Source of the DNA: Janthinobacterium sp051380735
GTDB lineage: Bacteria > Pseudomonadota > Gammaproteobacteria > Burkholderiales > Burkholderiaceae_D
Assembly: GCF_051380735.1 (NCBI RefSeq)
Contig: NZ_JBNYXQ010000005.1
Location: 186,001 to 250,000 of the forward strand
Direction of reading: 5' to 3'
Length of the DNA: 64,000 nucleotides
Shown here: positions 34,087-42,705 of the stretch, piece after piece
How positions within the stretch are numbered: the first letter of the stretch is position 1
How the letters are laid out: every line of letters starts with the position of its first letter
Notes under the pieces: model-generated
Seen by the model: the letters and a program-made list of their open reading frames with translations, nothing else
What the model was told of the DNA's origin: nothing
The model's database searches: none
Program-made: the position numbers and the translations under genes

Positions 34087-35906
34087 CCCAGCGCATCCTG
34101 ACGGCGGTGATCAGCAATGAACTCGACGTGGTGGGTGCGCGCCAGCGCGCGCGCCAGATCGCCGCCCTGTGCGGCTTCGGCATACAGGACCAGGTGCGCA
34201 TCGCCACTGCGGTGTCGGAACTGGCGCGCAATGTCTACAACTACGCCGGTACCGGCAAGATTCACTTTGCCATCGAGGGCAGCACGGCGCCGCAGGTATT
34301 TTCCGTGCGTATCGAAGATCGAGGCCCCGGCATCGAACATCTGGAGCGCATCCTGGCCGGTCAATACGAGTCGCAAACCGGCATGGGTCTGGGCATTCTG
34401 GGCGCGCGCCGGCTGATGGACCGCTTCCATATCGAAAGCCGGCCGGGCAAGGGCACGGACATCACACTGCAAAAGTTTTTCCCGCGCGAGGCACCGCTGC
34501 TCACCGGCCCTAAAATTGGCGCGCTCTCGGGCAGCCTGCAGGCCCTGCCGTCCGACATTACCTTGTCCGAAGTGCAGCAGCAGAATCATGAGTTGCTGGC
34601 GACCTTGGCTGAGCTGAAAACGCGCCAGGACGAACTGCTGCAACTGACGCGCGAGCTGGAAGACACCAACCGCGGCGTGGTGGCGCTGTATGCGGAGCTC
34701 GACGAAAAAGCCGACCACCTGCGCCGCGCCGACCAGATGAAGTCGCGCTTTTTGTCGAACATGAGCCATGAATTCCGCACGCCCCTCAGTTCCATCCGCG
34801 CGCTGGCCAAGCTGCTGATCGACAGGGTCGACGGCGAGCTGTCGATCGAACAGGAAAAACAGGTGATGTTCATCCTGCAAAGCGCAGTCGGGCTGAACGA
34901 TCTGGTCAATGACCTGCTGGACCTGGCGAAGATCGAAGCGGGCAAGGTCGATGTACACGCCAATACCTTCAACGTGGCCGAGCTGTTCAGCGCCCTGCGC
35001 GGCATGCTGCGCCCGCTGCTGGTATCGGAATCGCTGAGTCTGACCTTCATCGATCCCGATCCGGCGCTGGAAATGCACACCGACGAAGGCAAGCTGTCGC
35101 AAATCCTGCGCAACTTCATTTCCAACGCGCTCAAGTTCACCGAAGCGGGCGCCATCGTCGTCAGCGCAACGCCGCTGCCCGGGGAAGGCAAGATCCGTTT
35201 TTCCGTATCCGACACAGGCCTGGGCATCAGCGCCGAAGACCAGCAACTCATCTTCGAAGAATTCAGCCAGGTGGAAAACCACCTGCAACGCAGCGTCAAG
35301 GGTACCGGCCTGGGCCTGCCGCTATGCCGCAACCTGGCCACCCTGCTCGATGGCAGCGTCGCAGTGGACAGCACGCCCGGCGTGGGCTCGCTGTTTACCG
35401 TTACCCTGCCGGTGCGGCACCATGCCGGCGCCGACAGTGCCGCCGTGGAGGAAGCGGCCAGCGACGACGGCGATGACCAGCGCATCCCCGTACTGGTGGT
35501 GGAAGACAATGCGCCGATACGCCTGCTGTACGAGAAATTCCTGGCCGGCACTGAATTTCGCGCCGTGTTTGCCCGCAGCGTGCGCGAAGCCGTCGAGGCG
35601 TGGCGACTGCAGCCCCCTGCCGCCGTGATGCTCGACATCGTGCTGCATGGCGAGAATTCCTGGCACTGGCTGGCGGAACTGAAAAACGATCCTCTGCGCC
35701 GCCACGTACCCGTGATTGTCGCCACTGAAGTCGAGGACGAGCGCAAGGGACTGGCGCTGGGCGCCGACTCGTATTACATCAAGCCGCTGCTGCGTGCGCA
35801 ACTGCTGTCTAGCCTGCGCGCGCTGATCCGGCAATCCGGTAGCCCGCCGTCTCAAGAAACAATGCAGGGCCTGTCGCGCCGCATGGCAACTCAACCTGGG
35901 AGCTAG
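34083..35906 (+). CDS. RsbT-type ATPase fused to hybrid histidine kinase
   Basis: 607 residues. The N-terminal ~1-140 is an RsbT-like GHKL domain (VSELARNVYNYAGTGKI, DRGPGIEH, GMGLGILGARRL). A coiled coil (~165-225, rich in Gln/Glu/Leu) follows. Then a HisKA domain with acceptor His in NMSHEFRTPLSSI (~235), HATPase (NFISNALKF, DTGLGIS, GTGLGLPLC), and a C-terminal receiver (LVVEDNAPIRL, acceptor Asp in VMLDIVLHGENS, YYIKPL; ~480-595). The start is ATG 34083, overlapping the preceding stop; the open frame before it is shadow. It may couple stressosome status to a phosphorelay. Confidence 0.9.
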   Translation: MTQRILTAVISNELDVVGARQRARQIAALCGFGIQDQVRIATAVSELARNVYNYAGTGKIHFAIEGSTAPQVFSVRIEDRGPGIEHLERILAGQYESQTGMGLGILGARRLMDRFHIESRPGKGTDITLQKFFPREAPLLTGPKIGALSGSLQALPSDITLSEVQQQNHELLATLAELKTRQDELLQLTRELEDTNRGVVALYAELDEKADHLRRADQMKSRFLSNMSHEFRTPLSSIRALAKLLIDRVDGELSIEQEKQVMFILQSAVGLNDLVNDLLDLAKIEAGKVDVHANTFNVAELFSALRGMLRPLLVSESLSLTFIDPDPALEMHTDEGKLSQILRNFISNALKFTEAGAIVVSATPLPGEGKIRFSVSDTGLGISAEDQQLIFEEFSQVENHLQRSVKGTGLGLPLCRNLATLLDGSVAVDSTPGVGSLFTVTLPVRHHAGADSAAVEEAASDDGDDQRIPVLVVEDNAPIRLLYEKFLAGTEFRAVFARSVREAVEAWRLQPPAAVMLDIVLHGENSWHWLAELKNDPLRRHVPVIVATEVEDERKGLALGADSYYIKPLLRAQLLSSLRALIRQSGSPPSQETMQGLSRRMATQPGS

Positions 35907-35909
35907 CGC

Positions 35910-37424
35910 ATGTTTTCGTCCAACAATAACGACGCATTGATACTCAATGTCGATGACAGCGACGGCGCGCGCTACGCCAAGTCGCGCATCCTCACACGCG
36001 CCGGCTTCAATGTGATCGAAGCGTCGAACGGCGGCGACGCGCTGGTCCGCGCGCGCAATGACCGCCCTGCCCTGATCCTGCTCGACGTCAAGCTGCCCGA
36101 CATCAATGGCCTGGAAGTGTGCCGCCGGCTGAAAGGCAACCCCGAAACCAATACCATCCTGGTACTGCAGACGTCGGCCTCGTTTATCGGCACGGCCGAC
36201 AAGATCCGCGCCCTCGACGGCGGCGCCGACAACTACCTGGTCGAGCCGATCGAACCCGATGAACTGATTGCCAACGTCAATGCCCTGCTGCGCCTGGGCC
36301 GGGTGGAGCGCGAACTGCGCGAGGTAGACCGGCGCAAGGACGAATTCCTGGCCACCCTGGCGCACGAGCTGCGCAATCCGCTCGGTCCGATCCGCACGGC
36401 GCTGGCGCTGCTGCGCAAGCTCGACCCGGTGGTGCCGGCGATGCAGGAAAACGCCCGCGCCACCATCGGCCGCCATACCGGCCATCTGGTGCGCCTGGTC
36501 GACGACCTGCTCGACGTGTCGCGCATTTCTCAGGGCAAGATCTCGCTGCAGTGGGAGAGAGTCAGCCTTGACAGTTTCATGAACAGCGCGCTGGAAACCA
36601 GCGCGCACGTCGTCGCCGAGCGCGGCCATGCGCTGACGGTGACGCTGCCGCAGGAAGAACTGTGGGTGCATGGCGACCCGGTGCGCCTGTCGCAGATCAT
36701 CGCCAACCTGCTGCTCAACGCGGCCAAATTCACGGCGCCCGGCGGCGCCATCGGCATCAGCGCCGAGCGTCATGGCGATCATGTGCGCATCCGCCTGGCG
36801 GACAACGGCATCGGCATCGCCGCCGGCAGCATAGACACCATTTTCGGCCTGTTCGAGCAAAGCGGTCATGCGCCGGACCGGGTACAGGACGGCCTGGGCA
36901 TCGGCCTGTCGCTGGTGCGCAAGCTGGTCGAGCTGCACGGCGGCACGGTGACCGTGCAAAGTCCCGGCGTGGGCTTGGGCAGCACATTTGACGTCAATCT
37001 GCCGCTCGACCTGACGGCCGCGCCGCAGGCAATTGCGCAGGCAGAACCGCTGGTCGGCAGCAGCAAGCGCATCCTGGTGGTCGACGACAATGAAGACGCC
37101 GCCGATACTCTGGCCGAGCTGCTCGGGCTGGACGGCCACGACGTACGCACCGCCTACACGGGCGCGCAGGCAATCGGGCAGACCTTCGAGTTCAGGCCAG
37201 ACATCGTCTTCCTCGATATCGGCCTGCCCGACATGAGTGGCTATGACGTGGCCGGCAAGCTGCGCCTGCTGGAGATTCCGCAAGATTTCCAGCTGATCGC
37301 GCTGACCGGCTACGGCCAGGAACACGACCGGCTCGCGGCGCTGGCCGCCGGCTTCGACGACCACTTCGCCAAGCCTGTCGATTTCGGCAAGCTGGCCACG
37401 CTGGGGCTGCATGTTGGCAGATAG
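35910..37424 (+). CDS. REC-histidine kinase-REC protein, last gene of the stressosome operon
   Basis: 504 residues, soluble. N-terminal receiver (LNVDDSDGARY, acceptor Asp in LILLDVKLPDINGLEV, ~10-125), HisKA with His in ATLAHELRNPLGPI (~150), HATPase (NLLLNAAKF, DNGIGIA, DGLGIGLSLV; ~200-370), and a second receiver (LVVDDNEDAADTL, FLDIGLPDMSGYD, FAKPVDF; ~385-500). Starts 3 bases after the preceding gene. No DNA-binding output exists in the operon, so it probably passes phosphate to a distant regulator or acts through kinase control. Confidence 0.92.
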   Translation: MFSSNNNDALILNVDDSDGARYAKSRILTRAGFNVIEASNGGDALVRARNDRPALILLDVKLPDINGLEVCRRLKGNPETNTILVLQTSASFIGTADKIRALDGGADNYLVEPIEPDELIANVNALLRLGRVERELREVDRRKDEFLATLAHELRNPLGPIRTALALLRKLDPVVPAMQENARATIGRHTGHLVRLVDDLLDVSRISQGKISLQWERVSLDSFMNSALETSAHVVAERGHALTVTLPQEELWVHGDPVRLSQIIANLLLNAAKFTAPGGAIGISAERHGDHVRIRLADNGIGIAAGSIDTIFGLFEQSGHAPDRVQDGLGIGLSLVRKLVELHGGTVTVQSPGVGLGSTFDVNLPLDLTAAPQAIAQAEPLVGSSKRILVVDDNEDAADTLAELLGLDGHDVRTAYTGAQAIGQTFEFRPDIVFLDIGLPDMSGYDVAGKLRLLEIPQDFQLIALTGYGQEHDRLAALAAGFDDHFAKPVDFGKLATLGLHVGR

Positions 37425-37514
37425 GATGTGTTCGGTCGCGCGTATCATCGGCGTGCGCGCCTCACTTCATCCTGACCGGGCCTCGACGCCCTGGAACCCT
37501 GATTGTCATCCGTC

Positions 37515-38636
37515 ATGAGCCTGCGACCACCCCTGCTACGCATCACCATCATCCTCGGCACCCTGCACGCCGTGCTCGGTTATCTGCTGCTGCCGGCCCT
37601 GCACGGCGGCCTGGCCGGCCTGCTGCTGGGCGGCGCCGTGCTGCTGGCCTCGACCATGCTGATGCCGATGACGATTTTTTCGCGCGCCCTCACCAACGAC
37701 ACCCGCCTGGCAGACCGCCTGAGCTGGGTCGGCTCGCTGTGCATGGGCTTTTTTTCCTCGCTGTTCGTGCTGGCCGTGCTGCGTGAACTGCTGATGCTTT
37801 ACCCGCCGGCGCGCCTGCATGCACAAGCGAGCGCCATCGCGGTGATCGTCCTGGCCCTGCTGGCCACCGTGATCGGCTTTGTCAATGCGCGCCGTGTCGC
37901 GCGCGTCAAAAACGTCAAGGTCGCCATCGCCGGGCTACCGGCGGCACTGGAGGGCTTTACCATCGTCCAGTTGAGCGACATCCATGTCGGCGCCACCATC
38001 AAACGCGGCTGGGTCGAGGCAATGGTCCGGCGCGCCAACAGCCTGAACGCCGACGCGATTGCAATTACCGGCGACGTGGTCGACGGCACCGTGCCGCAAC
38101 TGGGCTCGCATACGGCGCCGCTAGGCATGCTGCGTGCACGGCATGGCGTGTTTCTTGTTACCGGCAACCATGAATACTATTCGGGCGCCACACCGTGGGT
38201 CGCCGAATTCCGGCGCCTGGGTTTGACGGTGCTGATGAACCAGCACCAGGTGATCGGACACGACGGCGCGCAACTGGTGCTGGCCGGCGTGAGCGACTTC
38301 AACGCCGCACATTTCGATACGGCCCAGTCCAGCGACCCGCAAGCGGCCATCGCCGGCGCGCCGCCCGGCCTGCCCCGCATCCTGCTGGCGCACCAGCCGC
38401 GCAGCGCGCCGGCAGCGGAACAAGCCGGCTTCGACCTGCAGTTGTCCGGCCACACCCACGGTGGCCAGTTCTGGCCCTGGAATTTGTTCGTGCCGCTGCA
38501 GCAGCCGTATGTGGCCGGCTTGCACCGCAGTGGCAAGCTGCAGGTGTATGTGAGCCGCGGTACCGGATACTGGGGGCCACCGAAGCGCGTGGGGGCGCCG
38601 GCGGAGATTACGAGGATTACGCTGACTGCGACTTAG
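37515..38636 (+). CDS. Membrane-anchored metallophosphoesterase
   Basis: 373 residues: four hydrophobic segments (~10-140) and then a calcineurin-like phosphoesterase domain. Metal motifs: QLSDIHVG, TGDVVDG, TGNHEYYSG, SGHTHGGQFWPW. These match the YkuE/YpbG family, whose members have been linked to lipid A or cell-wall intermediates. The substrate here is unknown. The frame also allows a TTG at 37503; ATG 37515 is preferred. The 3' end overlaps the convergent DUF4303 gene by 4 bases. Confidence 0.9.
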   Translation: MSLRPPLLRITIILGTLHAVLGYLLLPALHGGLAGLLLGGAVLLASTMLMPMTIFSRALTNDTRLADRLSWVGSLCMGFFSSLFVLAVLRELLMLYPPARLHAQASAIAVIVLALLATVIGFVNARRVARVKNVKVAIAGLPAALEGFTIVQLSDIHVGATIKRGWVEAMVRRANSLNADAIAITGDVVDGTVPQLGSHTAPLGMLRARHGVFLVTGNHEYYSGATPWVAEFRRLGLTVLMNQHQVIGHDGAQLVLAGVSDFNAAHFDTAQSSDPQAAIAGAPPGLPRILLAHQPRSAPAAEQAGFDLQLSGHTHGGQFWPWNLFVPLQQPYVAGLHRSGKLQVYVSRGTGYWGPPKRVGAPAEITRITLTAT

Positions 38637-39382
38637 TCGGCCCAGCTTGCTTTCCACTCGGCGAGCCGCTCTACCATTGCAGGCCCATTGAGCCGCTCCA
38701 GCACGCCGTCCAGTTCCTCGCTGTCGCTGACCTCGAACAGCAGCAGCGTCTCCTCGCGTTCGACGCCGGTGCCAAATAACCCTTCCGCAGCCAGCTGCGC
38801 CAAAGCCGCAATGGCTGCCTCGAAGGCGCTGGCGCGAAACACTTCGAACGCCACCTCGAACGGCAGCTCGCGGTGCGCCTGCAGCAGCAGGCGATAAGCG
38901 CTGTCAAAATAGGCGCCGCCTTCGTCGAACTGCCATTCGCCGGGATTCCACAGCATCTCGTTTTCGTCTTCCGCCGTGACCAGCGCCTCGCGGCTGTTGG
39001 CCAGCAGGGAAATGGTCATGGCGCTGTCGTCGCTGTACAAGGCATAAGCATTGAAATGCAGGCCAGGGTGGGCGGCGCGCAACGCAGCCACGGCCTGGCG
39101 CGTGGCGGTGACCAGCAAGGACTGCAGCAACGGCGCGTCGAATACGGCGGGGTCGATCAGAATGGCGCGCTCCAGGGTGTAGCCGTCGCGCAGCGCGGCC
39201 GCGCAAAAGGCGGCATACGCGGCCTGCGCATCGTCCACACTGGCACACGCGGTGCGGGTTTCCTCGCCCCAGGTCATGGCGGCGCCTTCGGCAGTCCAGA
39301 CGGTGGCGTCAAACACGCGTACTTCGCGAAAGCGGGCCGGCAGGTCGCCGTCATATTGATAAAACAGGCTGTAGTCAGTCAT
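38633..39382 (-). CDS. DUF4303-like protein
   Basis: About 249 residues, soluble and acidic. Begins MTDYSLFYQYDGD; contains FNAYALYSDDSAMTISLLAN and WNPGEWQFDEGG, which fit the DUF4303 description. No function is known. Start taken at 39382; an ATG at 39397 is possible and neither has a Shine-Dalgarno site. It lies 20 bases downstream of a LysR gene on the same strand and overlaps a convergent metallophosphoesterase at its end. Confidence 0.72.
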   Translation of the reverse strand: MTDYSLFYQYDGDLPARFREVRVFDATVWTAEGAAMTWGEETRTACASVDDAQAAYAAFCAAALRDGYTLERAILIDPAVFDAPLLQSLLVTATRQAVAALRAAHPGLHFNAYALYSDDSAMTISLLANSREALVTAEDENEMLWNPGEWQFDEGGAYFDSAYRLLLQAHRELPFEVAFEVFRASAFEAAIAALAQLAAEGLFGTGVEREETLLLFEVSDSEELDGVLERLNGPAMVERLAEWKASWAD

Positions 39383-39401
39383 CGTCAAGTCAATCATGAA
39401 A

Positions 39402-40325
39402 TTAATCCGGCGTGATCTGCGCCGCGAAATCCTGCAGGCGGAACTGCTCCAGCAGATAGTCGACAAACACGCGCGTCTTGGCGGGCAGCAGTTTCTTGCC
39501 GGGATAGTATAGCGACAGGGGGCCGGAATCGGCGCGCCAGCCGGGCAGCAAGCGGATCAGGGCGCCGCTGCGCAAATGCGCCAGCGCATGCGGCATCGGC
39601 AGCAGGGCCACGCCGACGCCGTCGATGGCCGCCATCGCCATCGCTTCCGGATCGTCGAAGATGGCGCGCGGCCGGCATTCGGCCACGCCTTCGCCGCCAT
39701 GTCCATCGCGCAGCACCCAGCTGCGCACACGCCCGCTGCCGGCCGAGCGGCGCGCCACGCCGTCGAACTGCGCCAGGTCGGAAGGATGCGACGGCATCTG
39801 CCTGCCGCGCATATAGTCTGGCGAGGCGGTAGCGACGATATGGGCGTGGCCCAGTTCGCGCGCCACCACGCCTTGCGTCAATTCGATGCCGCCGCCGATG
39901 GCGACATCAAAGCCTTCGCCGATCAGGTCGACCTGGCGGTTATCGAAATGGCAGTCGGGGATCACGCCCGGATAGCGGCGGATGAATTCACCGAGCAGCG
40001 GCACCACATAGCTGCGCCCGAACGACGGCGCCAGGCTGATTTTCAGCACGCCGGCCGGCTGGCCGCCCTCCTCGCTGACGTCGGCAATCGCTTCGAGCAC
40101 GGTGGCCAGCGCGCCTTTGACCTGCTGCAAAAAGCGCTCGCCGCCTTCCGTCAGGGTCAGCTTGCGCGTGCTGCGCTGGAACAGCCGCAAGCCCAGGCTG
40201 GCCTCCAGGCGCGCCACGTTCTTGCTGACGGCGGCCGGCGTCAGCCCCAGGCGGCGCGCGGCCGCCGAAAAACTGCCGGCTTCGGCCGACAGCACGAATG
40301 ACTGCAAATGATTGAGCGCTTCCAT
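39402..40325 (-). CDS. LysR-family transcriptional regulator
   Basis: 307 residues. Helix-turn-helix NHLQSFVLSAEAGSFSAAARRLGL and AVSKNVARLEASLGLRLFQRSTRKL (~5-65), then a LysR effector domain with the typical FDVAIGGGIELTQGVVARELG segment. Divergent from an SDR gene, which it probably controls. Confidence 0.94.
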   Translation of the reverse strand: MEALNHLQSFVLSAEAGSFSAAARRLGLTPAAVSKNVARLEASLGLRLFQRSTRKLTLTEGGERFLQQVKGALATVLEAIADVSEEGGQPAGVLKISLAPSFGRSYVVPLLGEFIRRYPGVIPDCHFDNRQVDLIGEGFDVAIGGGIELTQGVVARELGHAHIVATASPDYMRGRQMPSHPSDLAQFDGVARRSAGSGRVRSWVLRDGHGGEGVAECRPRAIFDDPEAMAMAAIDGVGVALLPMPHALAHLRSGALIRLLPGWRADSGPLSLYYPGKKLLPAKTRVFVDYLLEQFRLQDFAAQITPD

Positions 40326-40448
40326 GCCGCCATTCTACCCGCTCGCTTGATACTGATGGTTGAAAGTGATTGTCGCCATTACCGGCTAGCGCACAATGAA
40401 CAAGCGGCAGATACTGACTACTTCTTAGCCACTCTTAGAAAGCCCATC

Positions 40449-41210
40449 ATGACTACCACTCAACACACCAGCCTGCCATTCACCGGCAAAACCGCATTTG
40501 TCACCGGCGGTTCGCGCGGCATCGGCGCGGCCATCGTGCGCCGCCTGGCACGCCAGGGCGCCCATGTCGTCTTCACGTATCAAAGTTCGGGCAATGAAGC
40601 CGAAGCGCTGGCCGCCGCCATCCGGGCAGACGGCGGCCAGGCGCAAGCGGTGAAAGCCGATGCGGCCGATGCACAAGCACTCGCCAGCGCCGTCCTTGAT
40701 GCGGCCAAAGTGAGCGGCAAGCTCGACATCCTGGTCAATAACGCCGGTGTCTTCGTGCCCGGCGCCATCGACGATTTTTCACTGGAAGACTTCGACAAGA
40801 CGCTGGCTGTGAACGTGCGTGCCGTGTTTGTCGCCATCAAGGCGGCCGTGCCGCTGATGCCGTCGGGCGGGCGCATCATCAATATCGGCAGCACCAATGC
40901 GCACCGCATGCCGTTTGCCGGCGCTGCTGCCTACGCCATGAGCAAGTCGGCACTGTCGGGCCTGACGCAAGGCCTGTCGCGCGACCTGGGCCCACGCGGC
41001 ATCACCATCAACAACGTCGAACCAGGCCCGGTCGCCACCGACATGAATCCACCCACCGGCGACTTCGCCGACCTGATGCACGGCCTGATGGCCCTGCCCC
41101 GTCACGGCACCGCAGAAGAAATTGCCGGCATGGTGGCCTACCTGGCCAGCGAAGAAGCTGCGTTCGTGACCGGCGCCGGCCTGAAGATCGATGGCGGTTT
41201 CGCGGCCTAA
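40449..41210 (+). CDS. Short-chain dehydrogenase/reductase
   Basis: 253-residue NAD(P)-dependent oxidoreductase. Nucleotide motif TGGSRGIGAAIV (~20), NNAG (~95), catalytic YAMSK Tyr/Lys (~164-168), and C-terminal GAGLKIDGGFAA. Start at 40449 (MTTTQHTSLPF). No Shine-Dalgarno is obvious. It overlaps the convergent MFS gene by 4 bases. The substrate is unknown. Confidence 0.92.
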   Translation: MTTTQHTSLPFTGKTAFVTGGSRGIGAAIVRRLARQGAHVVFTYQSSGNEAEALAAAIRADGGQAQAVKADAADAQALASAVLDAAKVSGKLDILVNNAGVFVPGAIDDFSLEDFDKTLAVNVRAVFVAIKAAVPLMPSGGRIINIGSTNAHRMPFAGAAAYAMSKSALSGLTQGLSRDLGPRGITINNVEPGPVATDMNPPTGDFADLMHGLMALPRHGTAEEIAGMVAYLASEEAAFVTGAGLKIDGGFAA

Positions 41211-42646
41211 GCGGAAGCCTTTTTCGACAGATGATCGCCGGCGCCCGCCTGCAGGCGCCAGCTGTCGATCATCCCCAGCAGGCTGACCACGGCCACCAGC
41301 ACAAACGCCAGGCGAAATTCGGCGGCAGGCAGTTGCTTGATGCCGGCCGTCTGCGCCAGCCAGTGGCCCAGGCGCACACCCAGCGCGCCCAGCGCCACGC
41401 CCAGGCCCATCGCGACCTGGAAGGCGGTGCTGAACAGGGTGTTGGCGGCGGCCATGCGCGCCTGCGCCATGTCGGCAAAGGCGATGGTGTTGTAGGCCGT
41501 GAACTGCATCGAGCGCGTCAGGCCGCCGATAAACAGGACCAGGGCGATCAGCCAGATCGGCGTGGCATGCTCAAGAAACGCGCAGGCCAGCAAGGACAGC
41601 ACATTGACGGCGCCATTGACCAGCAATACCGGCCTGAAGCCGAAGCGGCGCAGGATGCCGGTGGTGGCCGGTTTCATCATCAGGTTACCCGCAAACACGG
41701 CGATCACCAGCATGCCAGAATGAAAGGCGTTCAGGCCAAAGCCCACCTGGAACAGCAGCGGCAGCAAAAAGGGCACGGCGCCGATCGCCATGCGAAACAG
41801 CGAGCCACCGTAGATGGCGACGGCAAACGTCGGTGTAGCCAGCGTACGCAAGTCGATCAGCGGATGCCCGGCCTGGCGCAGATGGCGCACGGCCAGAAAG
41901 CCCAGCAGTGCGCCCAGCGCAAGGAACAGGCCCGCTGTGCTCCAGGGCGCATGGGGACGACTCAGTTCTTCCGCGGCCCAGGTCAGGCACAGCAGTGCGC
42001 CGCCCGCGTACAAAAAACCCGTGAGGTCGAAAGGCTTGCGTTCAAGCGTTTGGTGATCGGGGATCAGGCGCCAGGCAAAAAACAGTGCCAGCAGGCCCAA
42101 GGGCAAATTCAGATAAAAGATCCAGCGCCAGGAACTGTAGCTGGCAATGAAGCCACCCAGCGGCGGCCCCAATACGGGCGCCACCAGTGCCGGCCAGGTC
42201 AGCGTGGCGATCACGGAAATAAGCTTGTCCTTGGGCGTGCTTTTCAGCACCACCAGGCGCCCGACCGGCACCATCATGGCGCCGCCCACGCCTTGCAGCG
42301 CGCGCAGCAGCACGAATTCCAGCAAGCCGTTGGCCATGCCGCACAGGACGGACGCCAGCGTAAACAAGGCCAGCGCGGCCGCGAACACTTTACGGGCGCC
42401 GAAGCGCTCGGCCACCCAGCCGCTGATGGGGATAAACACACCGAGGGTCAGCAGATACGCACTGACGCCGATATTGAGGTCCAGCGGCGCCACGCCGAAT
42501 GACCTGGCGATGTCGGGCACGGCGGTGGTGATCACCGTGCCGTCGAGGTTTTCCATGAAAAAGGCGCCGGCCACCAGCAGCGCGACCCAGCGAGCTTTGC
42601 GTGCTGCGTCGGGGTGATCGGATGGCGGCACCGCTTGAGCATTCAT
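41207..42646 (-). CDS. DHA2-family MFS drug exporter (EmrB/QacA type)
   Basis: 479 residues with about 14 membrane helices. First helix contains FMENLDGTVITTAVP, the D-in-helix-1 signature of DHA2; motif C is VAPVLGPPLGGFI, and SSWRWIFYLNLPLGL is typical of the family. AGGA lies near the ATG. No membrane-fusion partner is adjacent, so it is probably a stand-alone inner-membrane pump. Convergent with the SDR gene. Confidence 0.93.
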   Translation of the reverse strand: MNAQAVPPSDHPDAARKARWVALLVAGAFFMENLDGTVITTAVPDIARSFGVAPLDLNIGVSAYLLTLGVFIPISGWVAERFGARKVFAAALALFTLASVLCGMANGLLEFVLLRALQGVGGAMMVPVGRLVVLKSTPKDKLISVIATLTWPALVAPVLGPPLGGFIASYSSWRWIFYLNLPLGLLALFFAWRLIPDHQTLERKPFDLTGFLYAGGALLCLTWAAEELSRPHAPWSTAGLFLALGALLGFLAVRHLRQAGHPLIDLRTLATPTFAVAIYGGSLFRMAIGAVPFLLPLLFQVGFGLNAFHSGMLVIAVFAGNLMMKPATTGILRRFGFRPVLLVNGAVNVLSLLACAFLEHATPIWLIALVLFIGGLTRSMQFTAYNTIAFADMAQARMAAANTLFSTAFQVAMGLGVALGALGVRLGHWLAQTAGIKQLPAAEFRLAFVLVAVVSLLGMIDSWRLQAGAGDHLSKKASA

Positions 42647-42705
42647 GGTGGGTCCTGAAAAGTCCAGGCGCCATTATCGCCGAATATGCCCGGCAAACCG
42701 CAGCG

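Noticed and set aside
31305..37424. Possible full sigma-B regulon cluster (RsbV, RsbW, sigma-B, RsbU)
   Set aside because: I looked on both sides and within the operon for an RsbW/RsbV pair, an RsbU phosphatase or a group 3 sigma factor and found none in the window.
35322..37448. 708-codon minus-strand frame over the end of the stressosome operon
   Set aside because: Antisense shadow of two kinases with complete HisKA/HATPase/REC motifs; no ribosome-binding site or domains.
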